A DNA stretch of 64,000 bases from Candidatus Manganitrophus morganii (GCA_021651055.1 JAJHOH010000001.1:1984001-2048000); one strand, 5' to 3'; counted from the stretch's first letter, positions 49,405 to 58,462 are shown. Translations and numbers: made by a program. Notes: a model not told the origin generated them from the sequence alone.

Positions 49405-51246
49405 TCAGGCGGGTATCAACAGCTCCGGCCGGCCGAACAGAAATCCCTGGCCGAGATCGACCCCGATCTCCCGGACGACCGCCAGCTCTTGTTCGGTCTC
49501 GATCCCTTCCGCAACAATCCCCCGGGTCGTATAATTTTGCAGTGCGAAGACCAGGTCCTTTAAAAACTTTCGGAATTTCAGGGAGGAGACCGCCTGAAGC
49601 AGGGTCGAGCGATCGATCTTGATATACTCCGGAACCAACTGTGCGATGAAGGGGAAGGAGACGAACCCCGCCCCGAAATCGTCGATGGCGAGTTGGAACC
49701 CCTGCGCGCGCCATTTTTCGGCGAGCGCGAGGTAACTCTCGACATGATGGCTATGCAGCGCCTCCGTCTCCGAAATTTCCAAAATCACATCGATTCCTTC
49801 CGGTTTTTGCATTAATTCGATCTGATGCAAAAGATGGAAATCGACATTCAGGAAGAGCCTCGCTCCCTGCAAGCCGAGCCGCTGCGCCTCGTTCAGCTGG
49901 GAGGAGAAGCAGAGCCGCTTCAATTCGTTTAGCTGACCGATCGCCTGATATCGCTGAAAGAGCTCCGGGGCCGTCAGCTTTCCTTGCGGATCCCGCGTCA
50001 GCGCTTCGTATCCGATCGACCGGCCTGAGCGAAGATCGACGACCGGCTGAAAGACCACCTTGATACTCCGCTCATCAAGGAGATACTCCTCCGCCCCGAT
50101 GTGAATCTTATCGTCCCCTTGTTTGGCGATATAGAGCGATCGGTCCGCCAGGCTGATCAACCCATCGATCGTGACGCCGTGTTCCGGGTAAAAGGCCACC
50201 CCGACGCTGATATCGAGGGGAAGCTGAGCCTCTTCACCTAGTTTTTTCACCGCGCTCCGAATCCGCTCCGCAGTAATGAGGACCCCTTCCCGAGAGGTGT
50301 CGATCAGGAGGACGGCGATCTCATCCCCCCCCCACCGAAAGACCAGATCGATCTCTCGGATGCACTCCTGAATGCTCTGCGCCACCGACTTTAAGACCCG
50401 ATCTCCGGTCTGATGGCCGAGGGTGTCGTTGATCGATTTAAAATGATCCAAATCGCAAAGGAGAATCGCGAGACAACTCCCCTTCCGATCAGCCCGCGCG
50501 ATCTCCTCGTCTGCGCGAAGATCAAAATAACGGCGGTTGTAGAGTCCCGTCAACGCATCGAGATTCGCCTGCCGCGCCAGCGCCTGTTCGGCCTTCTTCC
50601 GTTCGATGACTTCATTTTGAAGTACCTGATTGGCGGTTTTCAGCTCAATGGTCCGTTGGAGAATCCGGCTCTCCAGCAACTCATTTATTTTTTTCGTCTC
50701 TTCTTCGGCCCTTTTCCGAGGGGTGATATCGGTCATCGCCGTCCGGCAGCGCCGGTCGCCCCCCTCCTCTTCGACAAGAAGGCTTTCCAGTTGGACGTAA
50801 TACGAAGTGTTCCTCCCGTTCATTTTTATTTCACAGTGCCGTCGGCCGCCGCCGTGGAAAACCGCGGCGAGATGATCCCGAAAATGGGGTTGATCTTCTT
50901 GCGCAACGTAAAGGGTAAAAGGTTTTTCAACGATCTGCTGCCGCTCCATTCCCAACTGGTCCGCGCCGGTCAAATTGACTCCGAGGATGAGACCGTTGCA
51001 GTCGAATGTAAAGTAGCCGAGGGGAGCGAAGTCATAAAGATCCGAATATCGATTTCGAGACTCCTCCAGCATCGCCTGGGCTTCCAGAAGCGCCTCGTTC
51101 TGCATCTCCAGTTCAATGTGGTGGGCCTGCAGCTCCTGGAGTAAACGCGCCATTTTATCCGGAGTCGATCGTTTTGATGTTTTGTTTTTACCTTGAAGTT
51201 TTTCTTGGGACCGCTTATCGGATGATTTGGTTGGACGATTTTTCAT
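49405..51246 (-). CDS. PAS-GGDEF-EAL protein with intact GGDEF (copy B)
   Basis: The 613-residue protein has the same order as copy A: coiled coil, PAS (LYDFAPLGYFTFDCNGLILGVN seen as LYDFAPLGYFTFD), linker with TDITPRKRAEEE, GGDEF (DLDHFKSIND, RWGGDEIAVLL) and EAL (YEALTR, FLNVDFHLL, IDDFGAG, YIKIDRS, EGIETEQ, QGFLFGRP). Both halves look catalytically competent, so it may both make and destroy c-di-GMP depending on its PAS signal. It is close in sequence to copy A throughout, proving a tandem duplication. Confidence 0.92.
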   Translation of the reverse strand: MKNRPTKSSDKRSQEKLQGKNKTSKRSTPDKMARLLQELQAHHIELEMQNEALLEAQAMLEESRNRYSDLYDFAPLGYFTFDCNGLILGVNLTGADQLGMERQQIVEKPFTLYVAQEDQPHFRDHLAAVFHGGGRRHCEIKMNGRNTSYYVQLESLLVEEEGGDRRCRTAMTDITPRKRAEEETKKINELLESRILQRTIELKTANQVLQNEVIERKKAEQALARQANLDALTGLYNRRYFDLRADEEIARADRKGSCLAILLCDLDHFKSINDTLGHQTGDRVLKSVAQSIQECIREIDLVFRWGGDEIAVLLIDTSREGVLITAERIRSAVKKLGEEAQLPLDISVGVAFYPEHGVTIDGLISLADRSLYIAKQGDDKIHIGAEEYLLDERSIKVVFQPVVDLRSGRSIGYEALTRDPQGKLTAPELFQRYQAIGQLNELKRLCFSSQLNEAQRLGLQGARLFLNVDFHLLHQIELMQKPEGIDVILEISETEALHSHHVESYLALAEKWRAQGFQLAIDDFGAGFVSFPFIAQLVPEYIKIDRSTLLQAVSSLKFRKFLKDLVFALQNYTTRGIVAEGIETEQELAVVREIGVDLGQGFLFGRPELLIPA

Positions 51247-51352
51247 CGCGGATCTCCATCGCTAAAGAAAGGGGCGAAAAACACTCGGATCGCGCGGATA
51301 GGAGAGAAAGAATTCGCAGGGTCGGAAACGATAGTTTAAAACAAGTTTGGTT

Positions 51353-51386
51353 AAATAGCGATTAAGAAAAATGGGAGTTTTTCCAG
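51353..51386. repeat. Upstream element shared by the two GGDEF-EAL genes, copy B
   Basis: This is the second copy of the 34-nt stretch at 49279-49312, differing at about two positions. A further less-conserved match (TTTAAAAC plus a CGATA-like block) lies next to it, nearer the gene. Confidence 0.7.
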
Positions 51387-51471
51387 TAAGAGGGAGACGA
51401 GGGACCTATCCGGACGATGGCGAACGGATCCGACGCTACCGGACCTTCGGGTATTAATCCGATTTGGTGAA

Positions 51472-51501
51472 TTGCATCCCTGTATGGCGGCCGCCTATAA
51501 T
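51472..51501 (+). promoter_or_regulatory. Possible sigma-70 promoter for the response regulator
   Basis: A perfect TATAAT (51496-51501) has a weak -35 (TTGCAT, 51472-51477) 18 nt upstream and lies 41 nt before the ATG at 51543. Confidence 0.45.
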
Positions 51502-51542
51502 CAGATCACATCGATACCAGCAATGTGAAAGGAGAACAAGCG

Positions 51543-52043
51543 ATGGCAGGAGAGAAGATCCTTATTGTCGATGACAATTCCGATGCGGTTACGATTCTCA
51601 CGGCGATCTTAAAAAAAGGGGGATATGCCGTTTCAGTTGCGAGAGACGGGGTAGAAGCCCTTCATATGGCCACCGAGAAGCGTCCCGCCTTGATTCTCTT
51701 GGATTTAATGTTGCCGAAAATGGATGGATTCGAGGTCTGCCGGCGCATTCGGGACGATCCGGCATTGCGGGATACGATTATTTTTTTCCTCAGCGCGAAA
51801 GGCGATACCTCCTCCAAAACACAAGCGATTACTCTGCGGGTAAGAGAGTACATCATCAAACCCTTCACACCGCAGGAAATCCTTGAAAAGGTTCAATACC
51901 ATCTTTCGACGCCAAAACCCCCGGACATTTTTTCACTCGCTTTTCTGGTGGTGGGTCTCTACAGCCGTCTTGTGCAGCTCGGGCTATGGATCCGCTTGCG
52001 TTCGCTTCAAAAGAGGCCGGCGATAAACCGCTTTCCTTTTTGA
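51543..52043 (+). CDS. Single-domain response regulator with hydrophobic tail
   Basis: The 166-residue protein has a full receiver domain: acidic pair in ILIVDDN, phosphate-accepting Asp in LILLDLMLPKMDG, SAKG and the Lys of YIIKPF. The C-terminal 40 residues (FSLAFLVVGLYSRLVQLGLW) are hydrophobic and could attach it to the membrane; no DNA-binding domain is present. The ATG at 51543 follows AAAGGAG. It is divergent from the GGDEF-EAL pair and may carry a signal to it, but no kinase is nearby. Confidence 0.88.
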   Translation: MAGEKILIVDDNSDAVTILTAILKKGGYAVSVARDGVEALHMATEKRPALILLDLMLPKMDGFEVCRRIRDDPALRDTIIFFLSAKGDTSSKTQAITLRVREYIIKPFTPQEILEKVQYHLSTPKPPDIFSLAFLVVGLYSRLVQLGLWIRLRSLQKRPAINRFPF

Positions 52044-52107
52044 TGCGAGGAGAATAAGAGAGAACCGTTCAAACGGATCAGACGCTTGGATGATCCAGCA
52101 TCTTCCA

Positions 52108-52147
52108 AAAAGAAAACCCCGACCGCGAGGAGACCTCGGGGCGGGGT
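52108..52147 (-). terminator. Strong intrinsic terminator after the 97-residue membrane protein
   Basis: On the minus strand a GC-rich hairpin (CCCCG...CGAGG-TCT-CCTCG...CGGGG) is followed by TTTTCTTTTT. It lies about 40 nt beyond the stop at 52188, so the small gene is a monocistronic unit. Confidence 0.8.
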
Positions 52148-52187
52148 CAAGGGGGGTCGGCTGACCCGTTCGGTGGGCGATCGTCCC

Positions 52188-52481
52188 TTAAGACCGAACA
52201 AAGGACGAGCCTACATATGTTTCCGTTTCAAAAGTAGACGCTTCTGGAAGAAATCTTAGAGGAGCAATCATTTCCTCACCCGGTAGCCGCTTTTCAAACT
52301 TGGGTGAATCGGCCGGGACAGGCACCCCTCGGCGGACGAAATTGATCCATTCCACCGTAATCGTCTTGAAATCATTGGCCCAGGGTAGGTGCAAAGCGGT
52401 GTAGATCCCAAGCAAAAGCATGTTGATCAATGCGAAACCGGCAAGTCCCTCGAGTCCATAAACGATGTATTCTTGAAACAT
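52188..52481 (-). CDS. Small single-pass membrane protein under sigma-54 control
   Basis: The 97-residue protein has one membrane helix (about 8-33: LEGLAGFALINMLLLGIYTA) and a mainly soluble C-terminal part with several Pro and Glu. No family is recognised. A strong AAGGAGGG site precedes the ATG. A perfect sigma-54 promoter 48 nt upstream and a terminator after it make it a self-contained, tightly regulated gene. Confidence 0.75.
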   Translation of the reverse strand: MFQEYIVYGLEGLAGFALINMLLLGIYTALHLPWANDFKTITVEWINFVRRGVPVPADSPKFEKRLPGEEMIAPLRFLPEASTFETETYVGSSFVRS

Positions 52482-52528
52482 GGCGCCCTCCTTTGAGAAC
52501 CTTTAATATCTAACCTGCCCTCTTATAG

Positions 52529-52544
52529 AGCAAATGGGGTGCCA
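52529..52544 (-). promoter_or_regulatory. Perfect sigma-54 promoter
   Basis: On the minus strand TGGCAC-N5-TTGCT matches the consensus at every fixed position, with GG and GC 10 nt apart. The predicted start near 52518 gives a 37-nt leader that contains the AAGGAGGG ribosome site. Confidence 0.85.
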
Positions 52545-52562
52545 TTATTAAAAATTTAATTA

Positions 52563-52575
52563 TATCAACATATTA
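52563..52575 (+). promoter_or_regulatory. IHF-like site upstream of the sigma-54 promoter
   Basis: TATCAACATATTA matches the IHF consensus WATCAA-N4-TTR exactly and lies in an AT-rich stretch about 45-57 nt upstream of the predicted start, where a bend would bring an activator to sigma-54 polymerase. Confidence 0.45.
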
Positions 52576-52655
52576 TGAAATACATCCTGCTCCGAAAGAG
52601 ACAAATTGTTCCATAATGAAACGACCATTCTGTTCACTTTTGTAACTCACGTTCT

Positions 52656-52940
52656 CTACAGGATCCAAAATAGAAAAGGCCAAAGGAATGCACCCGATCC
52701 GGCCACGAGTTTCTCCTTGGGGGTCAACCGGCGAGTGGCGTACAAGAAGGGGAGGCTTACGGGGGAAGTCAGGAAGCAAGCGGTCAGATAAACCCATTTG
52801 GGAGTCCGCTGCGCTCGGACCGGTTCCGGAAAAAGGCTACAGAAGGGGCACTCGACCTCTCCACGCAAAATTTGACCGCAGCGCGCGCAACGCGTACGGC
52901 CCAAGAGTTCATCGAGATAAGCTTCCTCGTCTGCCGACAT
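52656..52940 (-). CDS. Small membrane protein with zinc ribbon
   Basis: The 94-residue protein starts MSADEEAYLDELLGRTRCARCGQ. It has a four-Cys zinc ribbon (CARCGQ, CPFC) followed by two hydrophobic segments (WVYLTACFLTSPVSLPFLYA and SGAFLWPFLFWIL). The start at 52940 is chosen because the acidic N terminus is family-like; the frame extends 9 codons further. It lies 72 nt after the next upstream gene on the same strand. Zinc-ribbon membrane proteins of this size are widespread and uncharacterised. Confidence 0.65.
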   Translation of the reverse strand: MSADEEAYLDELLGRTRCARCGQILRGEVECPFCSLFPEPVRAQRTPKWVYLTACFLTSPVSLPFLYATRRLTPKEKLVAGSGAFLWPFLFWIL

Positions 52941-53012
52941 GATCGATCCCGCCTCGAAGAAAATCATATCAAGGTCCGGCGGCGTAAATCAAAGCTTTCT
53001 TAATCGATCCGG

Positions 53013-53507
53013 CTATGCAGCTTTTCCTGTTTCCGGCTCCGGCGCTTGGTAGCGCCGGAGCGCCTCTTCATATCCGCGGGCGTCTTTCTCATTTAGGAAG
53101 AAGGCGAGATTGCGAGATTTGTATCCGGTCCAGGGCCCCTTCGGTTCAAACCCGACTGTCTCGGCGGTTTCCAAGTAGTCGACCTCAAATCCATCGGCAT
53201 AGATCTCTGCGTCCTGCTCCAAAAGAAACCGCAAGAATTCCCGATTGGCCGGGATCCGATCGGTGAGCCGCGCATTCCCATCCGGCGCGGCGTCGTCATC
53301 CCGGACCGCCGGCTCGAATTCGACGGCGTCTCTCCTCATTTTTTCCGGAATCTCCACCGCATACCCTGGTAAGAAGGTCGGAAAGGGAGGCGGCTCTCCG
53401 GACGGCGGCGCCTCATCCGAATAAACATTCGGATCGGCACCGATCTCTTCAACCCCTCCCTCTTCATCATAGACATGCGTTAAATCGATCAGCACTCGAG
53501 TCCTCAT
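53013..53507 (-). CDS. Hypothetical acidic protein
   Basis: The 164-residue protein starts MRTRVLIDLTHVYDEEGG. It is acidic and Pro/Glu-rich in the middle, with no signal peptide or membrane helix, and ends with a helical segment (NEKDARGYEEALRRYQ). No family is recognised. GGAGG lies directly upstream of its ATG. Confidence 0.6.
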   Translation of the reverse strand: MRTRVLIDLTHVYDEEGGVEEIGADPNVYSDEAPPSGEPPPFPTFLPGYAVEIPEKMRRDAVEFEPAVRDDDAAPDGNARLTDRIPANREFLRFLLEQDAEIYADGFEVDYLETAETVGFEPKGPWTGYKSRNLAFFLNEKDARGYEEALRRYQAPEPETGKAA

Positions 53508-53725
53508 GTTTCCTCCTGTCTTCTCTTCTTGAGTCGATCGTAGCTGTTCGCCTTGCCGCTTTCAATGCTTCAAAAGGATTATTCCTCATAATCTCCCGTT
53601 CCGGCACAATCTCGACCGTTCCAACGGAGCACCCAAACGGTCTATAATAGATCAGGATCTTAGAGTCATGGCGGATGCGCGATCAATCGATGCGAATCTT
53701 CCACCGTTTAACGAGGAAAAAACCC

Positions 53726-55396
53726 ATGAAGCTCTCACTCAAGCCCCAACATCTCAAGCGTTACAAAGATATCGCTCTTCTCTTCTTCAGGTACGGAAAC
53801 AGCCACTTATTCAAGAATACCGAGTTTGACGAGATCCTCTCCGAGGAGGAACCGCTGTTGGCCGTCGGAAACGAGCCGGAGCGGCTCACCGACGACCTGG
53901 AGCGGATGGGACCGACCTTTGTGAAGCTGGGCCAGCTCCTTGCCAGCCGGGCCGATCTTCTGCCGCTACCTTACCTTCAAGCTCTCTCCCGTCTGCACGA
54001 AGAGGTCAAGCCGTTCTCCTACGAAGAGGTGGAAAAGATTATCCAGGAAGAGCTCGGCGTGCGGCTCTCAAAGGGATTTTCTTACTTCAACCCGGAGCCG
54101 CTTGCGGCCGCCTCACTCGGTCAGGTCCACCTCGCCGCCCTTCGTGAAGGACGACCGGTCGTCGTAAAAGTACAGCGTCCCGGCATCCGTTCTCAGATTC
54201 TGGAAGACATGGAGGTGCTGGAGGAGATCGCCGCCTTTCTTGAGGCCCATACCGAGGTGGGAAAGCGTTATCAATTTGTGAAACTCTTCGATGAGATGAG
54301 AAAGAGCCTTCTGCGTGAGCTCGACTATCGGAAGGAGGCGGCACAGCTCGCAGCGCTGGCAAACAACCTGCGTGAATTTGTACAGATTCAGGTCCCCCTT
54401 CCGATCGACGATTATACAACCTCGCGGGTTTTGACGATGGAATATGTCTCCGGGAAAAAGATCACGTCACTCGGACCGTTGGTCAGCCTGGAGGTCGATG
54501 GAGCGAAACTGGCCGATGATCTTTTTCATGCGTACCTGAAGCAGATTCTAGTCGACGGTCTCTTCCATGCCGATCCGCACCCAGGGAACATCTACGTCAC
54601 CGATGATCGGCGGATCGCTTTGCTCGATCTTGGGATGGTCGGGCGCGTTGCCTCCTCCACACAGGAGCATCTGCTGAAGCTGCTCCTTGCGATCAGCGAA
54701 GGGGAGACGGAAAGCGCGGCGGATATCCTCATCCGGATCAGTGAAAAACGGGACTCTTTCCAGGAGATGGAATTTCGACGGAAGATTTCCGAGTTGATCA
54801 TCGAGCAGAAGGACGCTCCCCTTCAGGAGATCGACGTCGGGAAGGCGATCTTAGGCTTGGTCCGCCATGCGGTGGAGCATGGGCTGAAAGTCCCCCCCGA
54901 TCTGACCTTGCTTGGAAAAACGCTGCTTCAACTCGACCAAGTTGGAAGGACGCTGCAACCCTCCTTCAATCCGACCGACGCGGTCCGCCGCCATGTCAGC
55001 GGGATCATGGAGCAGCGGGGATGGAAGAGCCTCTCCCCCGGACAGATGTGGGGTTCCCTCCTGGAGATGAAAGATTTCGTCGGAAACCTGCCGACAAGGC
55101 TAAACCGCATCCTGGATGCCCTGGTGCATTCCGAGCTGGAGGTGAAAATCCGGCCGATGGAAACCGAGCTCTACCTGGCCGGCTTCCAGAAGGTGGCCAA
55201 CCGGATTACAGCCGGTTTGATCCTGGCCGCCTTGATCGTCGGCGCGGCCCTGCTGATGCGGGTGGAGACCTCTTTCCGCATCTTGGGGTATCCCGGCCTG
55301 GCGATGCTCTGTTTTTTGGCGGCCGCCGGAGGGGGGTCCTGGCTGCTGATCAATATCTTCATCCAAGACCATCGGGACAAGGCGCGGCGGCGGTGA
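53726..55396 (+). CDS. UbiB/AarF/ABC1-family atypical kinase
   Basis: The 556-residue protein has the family's KxGQ motif (GPTFVKLGQLLASR), an Ala-rich nucleotide loop (LAAASLGQVH), the Lys of VVVKVQRPG, the catalytic HADPHPGNIYV, and DLGMVG. Two C-terminal membrane segments (about 500-550) anchor it. Family members act as ATPases or kinases in ubiquinone synthesis and lipid homeostasis; no ubi gene is nearby here. I prefer the ATG at 53726, with GAGG 12 nt upstream. Longer starts at 53675 and 53690 are possible. TATAAT at 53643-53648 suggests a promoter. Confidence 0.93.
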   Translation: MKLSLKPQHLKRYKDIALLFFRYGNSHLFKNTEFDEILSEEEPLLAVGNEPERLTDDLERMGPTFVKLGQLLASRADLLPLPYLQALSRLHEEVKPFSYEEVEKIIQEELGVRLSKGFSYFNPEPLAAASLGQVHLAALREGRPVVVKVQRPGIRSQILEDMEVLEEIAAFLEAHTEVGKRYQFVKLFDEMRKSLLRELDYRKEAAQLAALANNLREFVQIQVPLPIDDYTTSRVLTMEYVSGKKITSLGPLVSLEVDGAKLADDLFHAYLKQILVDGLFHADPHPGNIYVTDDRRIALLDLGMVGRVASSTQEHLLKLLLAISEGETESAADILIRISEKRDSFQEMEFRRKISELIIEQKDAPLQEIDVGKAILGLVRHAVEHGLKVPPDLTLLGKTLLQLDQVGRTLQPSFNPTDAVRRHVSGIMEQRGWKSLSPGQMWGSLLEMKDFVGNLPTRLNRILDALVHSELEVKIRPMETELYLAGFQKVANRITAGLILAALIVGAALLMRVETSFRILGYPGLAMLCFLAAAGGGSWLLINIFIQDHRDKARRR

Positions 55397-55439
55397 TCCT
55401 TAACCCTCGTGAGCCAAAACCTGTTTGCCTAACTCCTTG

Positions 55440-56786
55440 CTACGCAGCCGACGGATAAGTCTCCGGCGGCTCCCGCTGCTCCCTTGGCTCGATGTAGTAC
55501 GGATGGAGCGCCCCCGTTTCATCGAGATAGATAAAAGCATCGTAGCGGCGCAGCATCATCGACGGCACATAATTTCCATACCGCTCCAGATCGGGATGGT
55601 AGACGACACCAATCGCGCGATGGTCCACGGGCCGATATCGCTCCTGGTCGGGTCGTTGATCGAGCTGATTGAAAATGAAAATCCGGTCCTCCGTCGAATC
55701 CCGATGAAGCCTCTCTTCCCAGCTCCCCTGGCGCGCCGGCGGCACCGGCATGATCTCCATCGGCGCCTCCCACTCCACCGCGGCGACGACACTCCCCCGG
55801 TACGACCCGAAGCCGACCAGAACGGCATTCTCTTCCCCGTGCCGCTCGCGCACGAGCTGGCCGACATTGATCATTCCCGCCTCGGCCATATTGGTCGCGC
55901 GGGCATCCCCGATATGGGTGTTGTGTTCCCAGACGATCGCCTTCGCCGAAGGCCCGTGAAACTGCATCAGACGATCGAGCGTGTCGGTCATGTGACAATC
56001 TCGGATGTTCCAGGAAGCCGCCCCGCCGCGCACCATCGTCCGGTAGTAACGCTCCGCATTCCGGACGATAAGCGCATTCTGCTCTGCGCTGAACAGCGCT
56101 TCCCGGTCGTTCGGGAACTCCCGTATTTTCCGCCGGAGCATCGTCAAGATCTGAATCACCTCGGTTTCGCACGAAGCGGGGACGAATGCGGTCGCCCGGG
56201 CATACTCTTGTGCATCTCCCCCGTACGGCTCAAAACAACGATACGCTTGCTTGGCCGCCCGGGCCGCTTCCGGATCGATCCGGCTCAAGTACTCGACCAC
56301 AGCATGCATCGAATCCCAGAGGCTGTAGACATCCAGACCGTAAAAACCAACCCGGTTTTCTTCCGAAAGGGCTTGATTGAATCGATGGAGCCATTCGGCA
56401 AATGCCTCGACCTCTTCGTTGGCCCACATCCAGGTCGGCCAGCGATTGAATTTCTTCAGTACCTCTTCCGCGCTCTCTCCCGCGTTCGGCCTCCCTTTCA
56501 CATATCGATTGACCTCGTAGCAGTCGGGCCAGTCTCCCTCCACCGCAATGAAGGAGAATCCCTTTTCCCGGATCAGCCGCTCGCTGATCTGATCCCGCCA
56601 GGTGTAATACTCGGAGGTGCCATGCGAAGCCTCTCCAAGCAGGACGTACTTGGCCTCTCCGATCCGATCCAGGAGGGGATCAAGGCGCTCCGGCCCGCCG
56701 AGCGGCTGGGCGATTTCCTGAAGCGCCCTCCATTTTTTCTCCTTTTCCGGCGGACGACGCGACCGTTGGTTCGGGTTCTTTTCCAT
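55440..56786 (-). CDS. Erythromycin-esterase family protein
   Basis: The 448-residue protein matches the EreA/B superfamily: YVLLGEASHGTSEYYTWR near residues 47-64, FIAVEGDWPDCYEVN, GFYGLDVYSLWDSMHAV, and later AIVWEHNTHIGDA. The conserved His, Glu residues of this fold are present, but most chromosomal relatives in environmental bacteria are not macrolide esterases, so resistance should not be assumed. The 3' end converges on the UbiB-like gene with a 43-nt gap. It is divergent from the DNA ligase gene. Confidence 0.88.
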   Translation of the reverse strand: MEKNPNQRSRRPPEKEKKWRALQEIAQPLGGPERLDPLLDRIGEAKYVLLGEASHGTSEYYTWRDQISERLIREKGFSFIAVEGDWPDCYEVNRYVKGRPNAGESAEEVLKKFNRWPTWMWANEEVEAFAEWLHRFNQALSEENRVGFYGLDVYSLWDSMHAVVEYLSRIDPEAARAAKQAYRCFEPYGGDAQEYARATAFVPASCETEVIQILTMLRRKIREFPNDREALFSAEQNALIVRNAERYYRTMVRGGAASWNIRDCHMTDTLDRLMQFHGPSAKAIVWEHNTHIGDARATNMAEAGMINVGQLVRERHGEENAVLVGFGSYRGSVVAAVEWEAPMEIMPVPPARQGSWEERLHRDSTEDRIFIFNQLDQRPDQERYRPVDHRAIGVVYHPDLERYGNYVPSMMLRRYDAFIYLDETGALHPYYIEPREQREPPETYPSAA

Positions 56787-56877
56787 GGCGCGCTCTTTTA
56801 TCTATCGGTTTAATTTTTAGGTTAGCCGCTCGAGCAGGGTGAGGGCAATTCCCCGAAAAGAAGTAGAACCGTTTCTT

Positions 56878-56905
56878 TTGTCCCGATCCGGTTCCGTTGT
56901 ATAAT
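56878..56905 (+). promoter_or_regulatory. Promoter of the DNA ligase gene, possibly giving leaderless mRNA
   Basis: A perfect TATAAT (56900-56905) has a weak TTGTCC (56878-56883) 16 nt upstream. The predicted start coincides with the ATG at 56912, and no ribosome site precedes that ATG. Confidence 0.45.
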
Positions 56906-56911
56906 GGCCGG

Positions 56912-58462
56912 ATGCATCTTCACGATCTGGTTCAGTTGACCGCCCGGGTTCGGGAAACGACGCGTAAGAACGAGAAGATCACCCTGATCGCCGATTTTTT
57001 TAAACGGACGGCGGGACCGGAAACGGCCCTCTGCGCATCCTATCTCACCGGCACCCTTCCTCAAGGAAAGATTGGAATCGGCGGACGGTTGATTGGGACA
57101 ACGCTCTCTATCGAGAGCGTGCCGCATTCGTCTCTGACACTTCAGGAGGTGGACGCTTGCTTCCAGAAGATGGCTGAAGAGCGCGGCGCCGGTTCGGCCG
57201 GACGGAAGATGGCCGCGCTCCAACGACTTCTTCAACAAGCCGATCCCGACGAGCGCCGCTTTCTGGCGCAGCTGTTGATGGGAGAACTTCGCCAGGGGGC
57301 GCTTGAAGGACTGGTCTTGGAAGCGATCGCCAAAGCGGCCGCTCTTCCGGCCCCCGAGGTCCGACAGGCGATGATGTTTTCCGGGAACATCGGCGAGGTG
57401 GCGCGGGTTGCCCTGGAAGAGGGGGGTGTCGGATTGGGGCGATTCTCACTTCGCCTCTTTTCCCCGGTGGCTCCGATGCTCGCCCAGACCGCCGACACGG
57501 TCGATGAGGCGATCGAACGATTGAGTGAAGCGGGGTTTGAGTTCAAACTGGATGGGGCGCGGATTCAGGTTCACAAAGGGGGCGAGGCGGTTAAGATCTT
57601 CACCCGCCAGCTTCAGGAGGTGACCGACCGCCTCCCGGAGATTGTGGAGTGGACCCGAGCCTTACCGGTGGCGGAGATCATTCTGGAGGGGGAGGCGATC
57701 GCACTTCGGCCCGACGGAACGCCTCAGCCGTTTCAGACGACGATGCGGCGGTTCGGCCGGATGAAGAATATCGAGGCGATGCGGCGGGAGATCCCGCTGA
57801 CCTCCTTCTTTTTTGATTGTCTCTACCGGGAAGGACGCTCGCTTTTATCTCTTCCTTATCGGAAGCGATTCGAGAACCTCTCTGAAGTCATCCCGCCTGA
57901 CGCGCTGATTCCGCAAATCATCACAGCCGATCGAGAGGAGGCCGCGCGGTTTCAGCGGCGAGCGCTGGAGGCGGGTCATGAAGGATTGATGGCGAAGGGG
58001 CTTGCGGCCCCCTACACCGCCGGACAGCGCGGATCGTATTGGCTGAAGTTGAAGACGGCCAAGACCCTTGACTTGGTGGTCCTGGCGGCGGAGTGGGGAA
58101 ACGGCCGCCGGTCGGGATGGCTCTCCAATCTTCATTTGGGGGCGCGGGATCCGGAGAGCGGTCAATTCATTATGTTGGGAAAGACCTTTAAAGGACTCAC
58201 GGACGAAATGCTTCAATGGCAGACGGAGAAGTTTCTCGCGATGGAGACGGCACGGGATGCTTGGACGGTTTATCTCCGGCCCGAACTGGTGGTGGAGGTT
58301 GCCTTTTCCGATGTACAGGCGTCGCCCCGTTATCCGGCCGGGATGGCCCTCCGTTTTGCGCGGGTCAAGCGTTATCGGCCGGACAAGCCGGCCGACGAAG
58401 CCGATACAATACAAACGGTGATGGAGATCTTCAGGCGAGAAACGCGATTAGACATGAGATAA
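56912..58462 (+). CDS. ATP-dependent DNA ligase
   Basis: The 516-residue protein has an N-terminal helical DNA-binding domain, the adenylation domain with the nucleophilic Lys in FKLDGARIQVH, and a C-terminal OB-fold (motif V KLKTAKTLDLVVL; VEVAFSDVQASPRYPAGMALRFARV). The length and motifs fit archaeal/bacterial LigB-type ATP ligases used for repair, in addition to the NAD-dependent LigA that every bacterium has. The ATG at 56912 starts the family N terminus (MHLHDLVQL). No Ku gene or LigD domains are nearby, so an NHEJ role is not indicated. Confidence 0.95.
   Translation: MHLHDLVQLTARVRETTRKNEKITLIADFFKRTAGPETALCASYLTGTLPQGKIGIGGRLIGTTLSIESVPHSSLTLQEVDACFQKMAEERGAGSAGRKMAALQRLLQQADPDERRFLAQLLMGELRQGALEGLVLEAIAKAAALPAPEVRQAMMFSGNIGEVARVALEEGGVGLGRFSLRLFSPVAPMLAQTADTVDEAIERLSEAGFEFKLDGARIQVHKGGEAVKIFTRQLQEVTDRLPEIVEWTRALPVAEIILEGEAIALRPDGTPQPFQTTMRRFGRMKNIEAMRREIPLTSFFFDCLYREGRSLLSLPYRKRFENLSEVIPPDALIPQIITADREEAARFQRRALEAGHEGLMAKGLAAPYTAGQRGSYWLKLKTAKTLDLVVLAAEWGNGRRSGWLSNLHLGARDPESGQFIMLGKTFKGLTDEMLQWQTEKFLAMETARDAWTVYLRPELVVEVAFSDVQASPRYPAGMALRFARVKRYRPDKPADEADTIQTVMEIFRRETRLDMR

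Noticed and set aside
55440-56786. Macrolide resistance (erythromycin esterase)
   Set aside because: The family is wide and mostly not macrolide-active; no mobile element or resistance context is nearby.
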